From: Rhodotorula mucilaginosa
Lineage: Eukaryota > Basidiomycota > Microbotryomycetes > Sporidiobolales > Sporidiobolaceae
Direction: 5' to 3'
DNA length: 64,000 bases
Assembly (NCBI GenBank): GCA_034406715.1
Contig: CP137868.1
Coordinates: 620,001-684,000, forward strand
A program made the translations under genes and the position numbers. The notes beneath the pieces were generated by a model, which saw only the letters and a list, made by a program, of their open reading frames with translations, was not told where the DNA came from and ran no database searches. This document shows positions 35,360-45,867 of the stretch, piece after piece. How positions within the stretch are numbered: the first letter of the stretch is position 1; every line of letters starts with the position of its first letter.

Positions 35360-38300
35360 ATGGCCCGGAGACCGCGGTGCCCAGTCTGCAGGAGCAAGCG
35401 ATGGCACCGCGACGGCCTCTCGGGCGCCGTCGTCTGCGAGGAAGGGCACCTCCTCGCCGGCTACGTCCAAGAGACGACCGAGACGCAGGAAGGGCCCTCG
35501 CCGCACACCCAGACCACCCGCCGGGTTCGCAAGAACCGCACGAGGAAGCAGAAACAGCCCACCAACGATCACTTCCACGGCGACCGCGAAAAGTGGTTGC
35601 TCTGGCAGGCGATGCAGCTCATCCTCCGCGAGCAACTCCGCGTCTTGATCGACGAGGGCGGCTGGCCCGTCCAGCTCGAAGCCGTCACCCGCGACTTGTG
35701 GAGTCTCCTCGTCGCTTCCAGTGGCGACAGGGGCGTCCCCCCCGCGCCGAGGGATTACCACCTCGACGACGAACCCGCAGCGAGTTACTCGGGTCCGAGA
35801 AAGGGAGACCGCTACAACCGCGCGGGCAGGAAACCCTACGGCACACGCGGCGGCAGCAAGAAGAACGAGAAGGAGGACGACGAGGAGGAGGAAGACCCCG
35901 AGGAAGAGGACGACGACCGAGGAGAGGACGGGGGAGGCGACGGCTCTGACCACCAAGGCACCCTCTCGGCGTCAGATGGCGAACGCGGAGCAGTCGCAGG
36001 AGAAGGGGAACCCCAGTCATCGGACGAAGACTCGGACGCCGACTCGTACTTTTCCGAAGATCAAGACGCAGATGACGAACGAGCGCCCCCGAACAACAAG
36101 CGGCGCAGTCGGAAACCCTCTCCCGTCGTCAGCAGACTCGGCGTCCCTTCCTCCCCTGGTCATGGTCCCGGAGGACTCGACGGCACCGATGCGACAACGG
36201 CGGGGTTGCGATCGTTCGCAGGCCGAGGCGGCGGGCGCGCACGGTACCCGTCTCACAAGCGCAGGAGGGTCGCGCCCCCGCCGGCGAGGAGCGACGATCC
36301 GCGAGACCACCCTCGGCTCGAATACACCCTGCTCGTCATCTACCTGGCTTGCGTCACGCTCAAGTTGCCCATCATGCTCGGTGACTTGTTTCGGTATGTT
36401 GGTCGGAGCATCCCAGGCATCACGGACGGATCATCTGACACCACTTTGCTACCGACCCTTGACCACAGCCTCGCTGATACCTACCAGATCCTGTACCTTG
36501 ATGCGGTCTTGCACTTGCCCGCCGAGATGCAGGCGCACTTGACGAAACGATCCCGAGACCTCCTCTCGCCGACAGCAAGTTTTCTCTTTCTTTTTTTGCC
36601 GCACCCGCACGAACGAAACCCCCCAACAGCCTAATCGGTCCGCTCACTCCCACCATTTATCGTTATCTCTGCAGTCGACTCCGCACCTCTACTCGCACAA
36701 CATCTCGTTTGAGCGATTGAGCCCGGACGACGCCGGGACGGTGCAAGCGACGCTCGCTCGCTTGGTCAGTATGTACCGCCAAGACTGGCGCGTCGAGTTT
36801 CCCGAAGCGAACGTGCCTCTCTTGTTGGCCCGCATTTGTCACAGCTGGCTCGCTCTCCCACGTAAGCAGTCTTTTGACTGGTGATTTGCTTCGCATGCTC
36901 GCTCGCACACACACGGGCACACAAGCTAAAATCTGACACGCCATCGTCTCCTTGCATATATCATTATTGTGGACCACCGCCCGCCGCCCACACCGCAGCG
37001 AAAGCCTACCATCTTGCGCTCGCTCTCCTCTCCTATCTCCCCTCTCCTCCTCCTCCTCCTGCCTCTTTCCACCTCCCAGACTCGCTTCAACTCTCTCACG
37101 TCCACGTCGCCTCAGGAACAACAACGACAACGTCGACGGGGAGCGGTTGGCCCCGACACCGGACTGGGAGTCAGGATTGGCGGGTCGCGTTGCCCGAGAT
37201 CAAGCTCGCGACGGTCGTGGTGGTGCTGTGTCGACTCATGTGGGATCTCGAACTCGAGGGAGGAGGAGGAGGAGATCCCGCCGCCACTGAGGAAGAGGAG
37301 GAGAAGGGGGTTGAGGACTCGTGAGTTTCCTTCCCCTTCTCGTGGGCTTCCTCGCTCCCGACCTGCACCAAGCACCAAGGTCTGTTGACGCCCCGCGCAA
37401 ATACACTGACACGGCTCACGGGATTCTCGTGGGCAGGAACCGCGCCAGCACTACCCCCTCCGCCGCAGATGCGACAAAGCCGTCGCGTGCCGGAGGTATC
37501 GTCGAAAATCTCCCGAGTCGTGCGGCCTGGCTCGACGCGATCGAAAGACTCGCGCGGCTCGAACAACCTGGCGATCCGAGCCCTCTTTGGACGTGCGTGC
37601 TCACTTTGATTCCTTCTCTCCCGCGCTTCTCCCTAAAGAAGCTCTCGCTGATTCAGTCTTTGTGTGGCGATCCGGTTCCGGTCCGGCTTACGCAGGCAGG
37701 AAGTGGTCGACATGCGGGACGACGAGATTGACGACTATCTCGACTTTTTCGAGAGCAAGATCGTTAGCCAGGAAAAGGTCCCGTCCCGTAGGTCGTGTCT
37801 CTCTCTCACACTTTGAGGGTGACTCGCTTCGAGTCGCAAGAAGGAGTCCAAAAATGCTCACGTGAGTGGTGTTTCGTGACCTGCAGGCATGGACCACATC
37901 TCGCGCTTCTTTCCCCCTCCTCACGATGAGGACGTGCCAGAGAAGAAGCAGACGGTCACGCCGCACGACTATCTCGATGAAGCGGCCGCCATCATTGCTG
38001 AGCTGAGCCATGGCGCTGCCGCTGCAACTATGCCCGTCAATGCGAACGGCGCTGCCGATCTCGACGCCGCGACTCTGTCGTCGGTTTTCTCTGCCGCGTC
38101 GGGGCGGCAGAGCTCATCTTTCAGCACTTCCGACTTGCCCGGCCCGCTCTCTCGACTACTCTGCGCCCTCGCCTCCCGCCTAACTCCTCTCCCTTCTTCC
38201 CTCCGCATCAACTTGCGCGGTCCGGCGCCTACTCACGAGACGACCGGGATCGCCAACCTTCTTCCCTTTATTGATCAGGTCGAGCGTGCCCTCGTCGTCG

Positions 38301-38746
38301 GTGCAGACGCCTCCCCAGACGCGGAGCAGTACACCTCGCGGCGAGTGCGAGATTTTCTGCCTCCGAGAGAGGTGAAGAGGCGGGCGGAGCAGGAACGTCA
38401 AGAGCGGACGAAGCAAGAGAAGGAACGTCGGCGAGCCGTCGACCGCTTGCGCGGGATTTCACCCAGTGTGCCACTCCCACAGTCGGAAGTGGCCGTCGGA
38501 GAAAGTTCTGCGATCGTCCGGGTCCGGCTGGAGGATCCGTATGGGCGGGAGATCAAGATGGCGAGGTATCGCGCGCGAATCGTCAAGAGCAGCAAGGAGG
38601 TGATTGACTCGGAGGAGGAGGCGGACGACGATGAGACGGAAGTCGAGCCTGCCGGCGGGATGGCAGAGGTAGCTCCGCTGGCGGGCGGTACTACTCAACT
38701 CCAGGTGCGGAGGCGGACCTCGACTTGGGGGGATGAATCATCTTAA
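35360..38746 (+). CDS. RRN7: RNA polymerase I initiation factor Rrn7 (TAF1B-like)
   Basis: Rrn7 is the TFIIB-like subunit of the Pol I core factor at rDNA promoters. The start ATG at 35360 opens a zinc ribbon: CPVCRSKRWHRDG, then VVCEEGHLLAGY (Cys-x2-Cys ... Cys-x2-His). A B-reader-like helix TTRRVRKNRTRKQK and WLLWQAMQLILREQL follow, then about 180 acidic low-complexity residues. The first cyclin fold reads YTLLVIYLACVTLKLPIMLGDLFR, continued in HNISFERLSPDD and VPLLLARICHSWLALP. The second cyclin part includes KAYHLALALL and the conserved PEIKLATVVVVLCRLMW. The C-terminal exon begins MDHISRFFPP. At least six introns are inferred (near 36394-36470, 36575-36673, 36862-36960, 37320-37440, 37590-37695 and 37790-37887). 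The C-terminal 285 residues are weakly conserved. Confidence 0.85.
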
Positions 38747-41300
38747 ACGGGTTCGAAGACGGCCTCTGTAAATACCAAAGCTTTCGCCGAACCCGGAATG
38801 ATTGATTTCCGAGAGAGCGCGTCGCGTTTGGGAGGCAATCTGGATCGAAGAGGGGAGGCTGGGACGATGAAGACACTGTCGTCCGCAAAAGGTCTTCCAA
38901 GCCCGGCAGCTCTTGTGCACAGACTCTCGAAGGCTTTGCGTAGCTACTGGCCGTCATATTGAGCCTACATAGACTGTTTTATGAGTGGGACAAGGCCGAC
39001 AAGCGGCAAACCCGAAACTTTCAAAGGAAATACAGACATTTCCAACCGCATTCTGCCATGAAAGATGCAATGAAAGCTCGTTCAGATCCAATAGCGACTA
39101 TGTCTGTACTAGCGCTACGCCTGCAAATCGGTATCTTACCTTCAGACTGCTGATTTACTGCTGATTTGCTAGAGACAGTTCAAAGAGAGCAAAAGCAACT
39201 ACAGAAATGCTACAAAGCGCACCCGTCTGAGCAGGAGCAAGACAAGGGAGCTCTGCCAGAGGACAAAGGTAGCGAAGGATGGCATGTAGCATTGCGTATC
39301 CCAATCAACTGAATTGGGTATTCCTCCAGGTAGTAATGGAGCTACAACGAGAAAGAGCCTCGAGAAAGTTGTCCAACATCCATCATCTGACGTCTTGTCC
39401 AGTCCTAGCAGGTGATTTTGATCTTGAACGTAGAGAGAAAATTCTAACGGTGAAAGAGTAGCGTGAGCAAAGGTTGAACCAAAACAAGCGAATTTCGAAG
39501 GGAAGGGCTTAGGCTTGGCTTAAGGGACTCAGAATGGGCAAGGTCAAGCAGTGCAGAATGCAAGCCCAGCAGATGTCAACCTCATCTGTAGAGTCTGCAG
39601 CAATAGAGGATTTTAGGCCAGCAGTACAACAGCAAGCGAACTCCACTGTGAGCAAATTGTCTGCAAGTCATGTACAGAGATGAAAGGACTAATTTTACGC
39701 AATGAACAGGGCAGAGCTGAACTCTGCCTTGGTTGCTGGAGAGAACAGATATGTACAAGAGCCCAGACTAGAGAGAAAAGGAAAAGGAAGAACTCTCAAA
39801 ACGGGCGAGGCGGGCATGTGCTATCATAGTGAGTCGTTCACCGGGGCCCACCCACATGTTGAACATTTGCTTTTGACCAGCGATTCTGCCATTGCTCTTG
39901 ATATCGCTGCTTCCAAATTGTACACATAGATGGACACTATATTTGCCTGCCAGAGTCCGAATATTCATCGCTCATGGTCAGGAGACTGGGCAGTTTTGGG
40001 CGGTCAAAAATTTCCAGCGTGATCGGTGCAAAAAAAGTGCTACTCTTAGTGAACATCAGCTTTCCCGCATTCCAGCTCGCTTCATAGAGTATCTATGATC
40101 ATAGGGGAAGAGGAGACCCCACTGTAAAGAAATAAGCGCTACTTGAGAGGTGATGCTGGCCTGGTGAGGGTAGAAAGGGATTAGCTGCAGGCACGGATCC
40201 TGAGCATACACGCTCAGTGTTAGCTGCCCAAAAGTACTTCTTCATCATGCAATGACCATATATGCTCAACTGTATGCAAAAAGAGGCTTCTCCGGGGACT
40301 CTGAAGGCAAGACTTGGGCGCAGGTGACGGGTCATATGGCAGCAAGTGCCGGAAGAGCCGTACAGGGGCAATGCAGTTCAGAAAACGGATTCCATCTCTT
40401 TGCATCACTCACCTAGTATGCTGGGCTTGGAAATCTCAGCAAAAGAACGGCTTACAAGACAATCTTGCGACGCTTTCGGGCAGTGCACTTGACAGCCTTG
40501 GTCTGGAATCCACTGCGTAATCGGGTGTTTTAGGTGTCTCTAACCAAGAATATCCAACCAAAAGTGGATTTTGGTGGAAAGAGGCTGTTATACTAACGTT
40601 TCAGTGAGAGAGACGCGAATCTTGCTCACTCCTTTTCCGGCAACCATGGCTCAAACACAAGCATGGACTGTCTACTTTGGCATGTGAGCTCACATACTGG
40701 TTCCTGTGCAAGTGCAACAGATCTGCCTGTACATCACCAAACACAGCCGCTGTCATTGCGCAGCCTGGCAGAGAGCGAACTGCGCTTTAAGAAGGTGGCC
40801 ACAGGCCCACACAAGTTTCAAGCGAGGCAATACAGGGCTGTGGGCTCGAGATTGAGAGCTACACAGCACTGGCAGGGATATTAAAAAGGGGCCTTTAAAA
40901 GGAAAGAAAGAAGAGGGGAGAGGAGAATGGAGGGGGAGGGAGGGAGGGGAAGAGGCGGCAGAAGGAGGAGGAGCAGGGGAGAAAGGGGAGGCTGGAAGAA
41001 TAGGCAGAGGGATGGAGGAGAGGCTGAGCATTCTAATCTGGAGAGGGGGACATACAGTACCGTATGTATAGGCAGCCTGCAAGGAGGAGGCGACGGCCGG
41101 GACTCCGCTTTTAAGTTGTGGAACCCCAAGCAAATGCTGCGGGGTTCCATGGGCTCAAAATCTGGCGGCCCTTGACCGCGAGACCCTGTCGAGCGACCCC
41201 TCTGAAAGACCCAAAACTAAAGTTTCGGGAACCAGGTCCATTCGTGGCGCTGTGTCAAAACGGTATCTAAATGCTACGCCAGAAGCCGCTTCTTCAATGT
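38747..41300. other. Gene-poor island, left part
   Basis: The base composition is visibly less GC-rich than the flanks and I find no intact protein gene. Between about 38950 and 39800 there are coding-like scraps, including a plus-strand block with CRVC, CKSC and CLGC pairs (39579-39780) interrupted by a stop. A direct repeat of TGCTGATTTACTGCTGATTTGC lies near 39150-39170 (only its halves are exact). I could not tie these scraps to a named element. No terminal repeats were found. Confidence 0.45.
40890..41050 (+). repeat. Purine-rich tract
   Basis: About 160 bases made almost only of A and G on the plus strand (GGAGGGAGGG-type runs). It is not coding in any frame that I can support. It ends about 250 bp before the first tRNA gene. 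Confidence 0.7.
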
Positions 41301-41382
41301 GGGGGTGTGGTATAGTGGCATTACGTTCCTTTCGCACTTGTGTGATTAGGAAAGGTCCGGGGTTCAATTCCCCGCTCCTCCA
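41301..41382 (+). tRNA. tRNA-Ala (CGC) with 10-nt intron
   Basis: Acceptor strands GGGGGTG and CTCCTCC pair with a G3-U70 wobble, the alanine identity element, and an A discriminator base. The D arm is GTA/TAC. The anticodon stem is TTCCT/AGGAA with T33, anticodon CGC and A37. A 10-nt intron follows position 37, the normal place for a tRNA intron. The T arm is CGGGG-TTCAATT-CCCCG. A CTTCTTTTT run about 10 nt downstream can act as Pol III terminator. Position 6 of the acceptor is a mismatch (T-T). An identical copy lies at 43433-43514 on the other strand. Confidence 0.85.
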
Positions 41383-43432
41383 AATTCCCTTCTTTTTGAT
41401 GGGTGCAGGGATATGGCTAGGCGCAGAGCAACTGCTCAGGATGTGGGCCTGTTGGATCGTATGAGCGCTCTATGGGTCAGCCTGCAGGAGCGGCTCCTCC
41501 AGCTCTCTCGCGCTTCGGACCTACAAATGTCTCAACATGCCGCGGCAGCTGCGTGCATGGATTGCGGCCAACTCGTTTGTACAGGCACAAAGGTTCTGTA
41601 TCGCGAGGTCAGCCACGCTTACAGGCTGTCGCTGTCCGCGTCGTAAAGGATCCGGATTGCACGTTTGAACGTAAGACGGCCTTCTCAAGTCCTGAACTGG
41701 GAAAGACAATCAGTCTGCCCTGTGCTCCTTGTGCGCAGGTCTGTGATCCTGCGCAGGTGGCAATAATGAGCTTGCTTTTGTTCAGGCGCGGAGTTGAGTC
41801 TCGGAACGCTGCTTCTCGCTCTGATCGAGTAATCGGCACCCCTGGGCCCTGGTGAGCTTGCACCACAAGGCTCTTCCGCTGCAGACAGCGATGACTGCAA
41901 CATGAGCGTCTCCAGACAAAGTCAAATGGAGCAGGTACAGACTGAGCACCACAAGAAATCAAAGTGCAACCTGGAGGATCCTGGCAATGACTTGATGAAA
42001 CGCTTTTGTCAATTCGGCCTTTGCCAAGCGCCTCACAGGTAAGATGGATAAGCGCCTCATCCCTATCCTCTTTGTGTGGTACTGTTTACCTGTACTGGAC
42101 TGCACAGACCTGCCAGGAGCAAGGATTGCGAGTCCTCGATACGGGGGCTCCCGGGTTCGCGTCATTGAATTGTCCCTTTTTAAAGTACGGACTTCCGCGA
42201 GCAGCCACCTCCCGAACATTGGAGGAGCACCGGAATGCAATGAACAAGTAGAGAACAGCTGCACCGATGCGAGAGGAGACGAGACAAGTGTGGATACACT
42301 CGTCCGGACATTGAAAAGGCGTGCAGTCGTCGCTCCCATTCCGGACTCCGGGACTGGCAAACGTGTTTATCCCGCATGCTCTTACTCTGCTCAACCATAC
42401 CGTTTGTTGTCTTTGCAAAGTCATGTCTGCCGCGGTAAGCTGGTTGCCGGGTGATCTGGGCTGTAGAACATTGGAAGAACAGTTCGTGCCCGTCATCCTG
42501 CAATGCAGCGGTCACGGTTCCGGGAGCCGCTGCTCCTTCCGCGTACGCCCAATATAGCGGCGACTATCTACCTCCCCTTTAGGGCGCGCTTCAGCGGTCA
42601 CTTGAGGCAGCGCGCGTCTCGTTGTCGCTGCAGCAATACTTTGCGTGCTCGGACGTTTGCGGCTATCACGAAGCCCCTGGCAACTCGATACTTTGATGCG
42701 CTGGTCTCTACACCGCTGCCGAGACGCTGATCTGACCATTGCGGATGTTCTGCATGCTCGATATCAACCGTAGCTGGCTGCCGGTCCGGCTTTTGCGCAG
42801 TTTGCCTCGCCTTCTGCGCATTCAGGCATCAACTGATCGCGTCGGAACCAGCCCAAGTTTGGTTTAAGTTATATACCAGGTAGGCACTGTCTTTCCCCTC
42901 ACTAAGGGAGCTGTACTGAGCGGGATCCTAGTCAAAATGAAGGCGGAACGTTTACCTTCTGATGTGTCCCAAGCGGTCCTTTTCAGAGCGAGCGCGTGAG
43001 AACAGCTGACCTGTCACTGGTGTACAGGTCTATATTGCGCTCAGTCAACTATCCATGTCATCTTGGGAAGCAGAAGCTGTGTAAAGGGAGCGCGATGCGC
43101 ATCAGTTGAGTCAAAATGGTGGCGAGGTGAAGAGGACACGGGCAAGTTGGCCGGGTGATTTCTTTCTTTCCCCTTCCCTTCAATCAATCAATCCTGCGCG
43201 GTCTCGAGCGCATCTGCTTGCCTGTGTCCGAAAACGGCGCAGCGAGTCCATACACCGGAGAGTTCCTCCTGGGGAACCGCGGCGGCTGACCTTCTCATAC
43301 TCCGTGTGGCCAGAACGAAGCCCCTGCTACCTGCCAATTGAATGCATAAGCGCATAGGTTGGTCCGCCGTAAGGCGTCGCCTTGCGGTGCAGCAAAAGAT
43401 GGCTTAAGCTCGCGGGCTGAAAAAGAAGGGTT
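41383..43432. other. Gene-poor island, between the two tRNA genes
   Basis: About 2 kb without a recognisable protein or RNA gene. Open frames on both strands overlap each other (for example 42044-42454 plus and 42086-42496 minus) and show no family motif. A B-box-like GGGTTCGCGTC near 42152 and a T run after it do not fold into a tRNA. Confidence 0.4.
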
Positions 43433-43514
43433 TGGAGGAGCGGGGAATTGAACCCCGGACCTTTCCTAATCACACAAGTGCGAAAGGAACGTAATGCCAC
43501 TATACCACACCCCC
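43433..43514 (-). tRNA. tRNA-Ala (CGC) with 10-nt intron, second copy
   Basis: Identical over all 82 nt to the gene at 41301, including the intron, but on the minus strand. Short flanks are also shared: CTTCT-CAATGT just upstream, and a CCCTTCTTTTT terminator just downstream. Beyond about 15-20 nt the flanks differ, so only the gene and its immediate borders were copied. Confidence 0.85.
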
Positions 43515-44363
43515 ACATTGGAGAAGCGGGACTCAAGGCTGCGTACATATAATACTAGCAGCAAACGGCGGATCGTCCGCGCGGCGTCATCGCTACTCTG
43601 GCGCTCGGGGGTGACTAAGGCCGAGCTGGGGAGCTTCGAGAAGCTTTTCCGTAGGCCTGCAGCATGTCAAGTGACGTACGGAAGGTGTCCGGCGCCGATC
43701 TGGTCGAATCCTCGCCACCTTCAATTGCATGCCACGCGCACGGCTATGTCGGGTCTATACTCTTCTGTCGATTCTGGGCATGGATCGCTGTGTCGATGGG
43801 CGCCTTGTACAAGGTTGGAAACGGAGGAATGCATGCATGTCTTCATCCAGGAACCTCCTCCCTTATCCCGGGCTTCGTTCCGCAACTTCCGCTTAGCGTC
43901 TGGAGGTCCTTCAGACTCGCAAAGCCAGTGTGACAGCATACGCATACAATTGTGCTCGGCCTGTGTTACTTCGATTACTCCATTGTAGTGACGTATTCCT
44001 CTGGCTAGCGTTCATGCACCTCAAGTGAAGTAGAGGGACCTCGAAGCGGACTTTCTCCGCCTCGGAAGGGAACAGCCGTACGTAGACAGGTACGGCGTGT
44101 CTATCCAGATGCTCGCCTGCCTTTCAGGTGCCAGCCGAGCAGTCCGAAGCCTATCGAGTACGTAAAGCAATGCTCGTTCTCGTTTCACTTCAATTCGTCT
44201 CTTCCCCGAACAACATGCACAGCGTATCAAGCAAAGTCGTCAACCCCATTCCTCCGAAGCTCAGTAGTTGTCCGGCGAGATGTTCTGTACGAAGCACCGA
44301 AGGATCCAACCCGGTCAGAAGCCTTAGTACGCCATCCCGACTGGGGCCTATCCGGACAGAGAC
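43515..44363. other. Gene-poor island, right part
   Basis: No protein or RNA gene is recognised. The segment ends at the 3' end of the CipC-like gene. Confidence 0.4.
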
Positions 44364-45208
44364 TCATACCTCCTCGGCGTGACGGCGGGCCTGACGCTTG
44401 ACCTCCTCGCGGTCCATAAAGTCGAGGCCTGTAGCGAATGTATGGTCAAGCGGGCACTTTCTGGGAGACCCGACGGCCTCAGGCGAGAAAGAGTAGAGAC
44501 GCACCTTTGGTCTCGATGAGCTTGTCCGCCTCAGCAGCCGCAAAGGCGGCGAAGAGCTCGCGAGCCTGTAAGGTGTCATATCGTACTTGTAGCATCAGCT
44601 TGGAGACCTGGAGAGGTTTCCGTCCGAGCCCAGTCCCGACGTTCAGAGGTCAGAACGTCTCCTTACCTTTTGGTGCGATTCGGGCTTGCCGTTCTGCTCG
44701 CAGTGACGCGCGTAGGCCTTCTGCGCCTCTAGTGTGAGCAAGCAAAAGATTGATCGAGTAGGAAAGACCGATGGAAGAGAGGACCACATCCAAAGGAGAA
44801 AAGAGAAGGGCTGGTCAGCTCGCTTCGAGCGATCAAGACATCGCATGCCTGAACAGAGCAACGAACTCACCCCAGGCGGCTGCACCGGCAATCAGTTCGT
44901 GACTCAGCTGCATAAGGTGCAGAGCTTAGCGCAAGAACTGGAGAGTATGCGGCCGAGAATCACGAAAGACGACTGCAATTCTCGTCGGCCCGAACGAACT
45001 GGCGCACTCACGCTCGACTTGTGCTCGGTCTGGACTTGCTGAGCAGCCTGAGCCTGGTACGAGTTCTCATCGAAAAAGTCGACTGTACACGCGCGGGGGC
45101 AAAGCGAACGGTCAGCGGTTCAGCGACGCGGGGCGCGGCGTGCTGGTCTGCCCGAGACGGGCTGGGCGCGGACGAGCGTCTGGCTCGGACCAGAGCTGAC
45201 TCACACAT
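44364..45208 (-). CDS. CipC-like protein (DUF3759)
   Basis: A small protein of about 100 residues split over at least five exons. The first exon is just ATGT (45208-45205) before a GTGAGT site. Exon 2 completes MFDFFDENSYQAQAAQQV and ends TEHKSS. Exon 3 is LSHELIAGAAAWE, exon 4 AQKAYARHCEQNGKPESHQK, exon 5 ARELFAAFAAAEADKLIETK, and the last GLDFMDREEVKRQARRHAEE, then V and TGA at 44364. The order HKxSLSHELIAGAAA, then NGKPxSH, ETKGLDFxDRE and RxxAEE is the DUF3759/CipC pattern. CipC was named as a concanamycin-induced protein in Aspergillus, and homologues are abundant stress-responsive fungal proteins of unknown biochemical role. The last GTATGA could be a splice site followed by another short exon instead of the end. 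Confidence 0.83.
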
Positions 45209-45867
45209 GGTTGTTATGGGTCGTGAACTGTCGTTTGGTCCGGTTCGCGCAGTGCTGTGTGGAAGGGAAAGGAGTGAAGGAACGGTTTCGAGGGGGAACG
45301 TCTGTCGACAGCTGCAGCTTGTCTCACCCGAATTTACGCAGTTCCTCGTTGATCGCGGGTCTACGCGCGTAGACTATTTCTGAAATACAGACGATGCACC
45401 GCCTCTCGTACGCAATTCGAACCGAAAATAGCTCGCCGTGCGCGGGAACGGTTTCGGACCTGCGGACCTCAACCTGTAAGAGGGCCGGACCAGAACCGGG
45501 AGGAGTGAAGCATGCATGCCAGTGCTATACAGCCGTCCGCGCGTTGCTGACCAGCGAGCGACTCTAGAGACCTGTTGTGTGGAGTTGAGAAGGCCACAGA
45601 GTCGTCGCATGTGATCGGGCCGAGGTGGCGCCCCCCCTCCGGTCACTAAGCTGCGGTGACATTCCCTCGCTCCCGCTTACAAAGTCTAGCAGGACAGAGC
45701 AGAGCTGTTATCTCTACGGCTAGGAGCCTGAGATCCGCTCAAGTAGCCTGCGCAAGGACTCGTCACTGTCGCCCGATCTCTCGACGCCTCCGACTTCGCC
45801 TCCACTTTCCCATCACCGATCGCGGACGACTGTGCGACACAACACACAGAGGCTATAGACGAGCTAG
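45209..45867. other. Divergent intergenic region, CipC-like/membrane protein
   Basis: A region of about 660 bp between divergent starts, holding the upstream regions of both genes. No RNA gene or repeat is recognised. Confidence 0.4.

Noticed and set aside
34352-35956. One 534-codon minus-strand protein crossing the RRN7 start
   Set aside because: Only the part from the ATG at 35062 fits DUF202. The upstream part is antisense to the RRN7 zinc ribbon and acidic region.
42140-42185. tRNA-like or Pol III gene suggested by a B-box-like GGGTTCGCGTC and a T run
   Set aside because: The T stem does not pair and no acceptor stem can be built.
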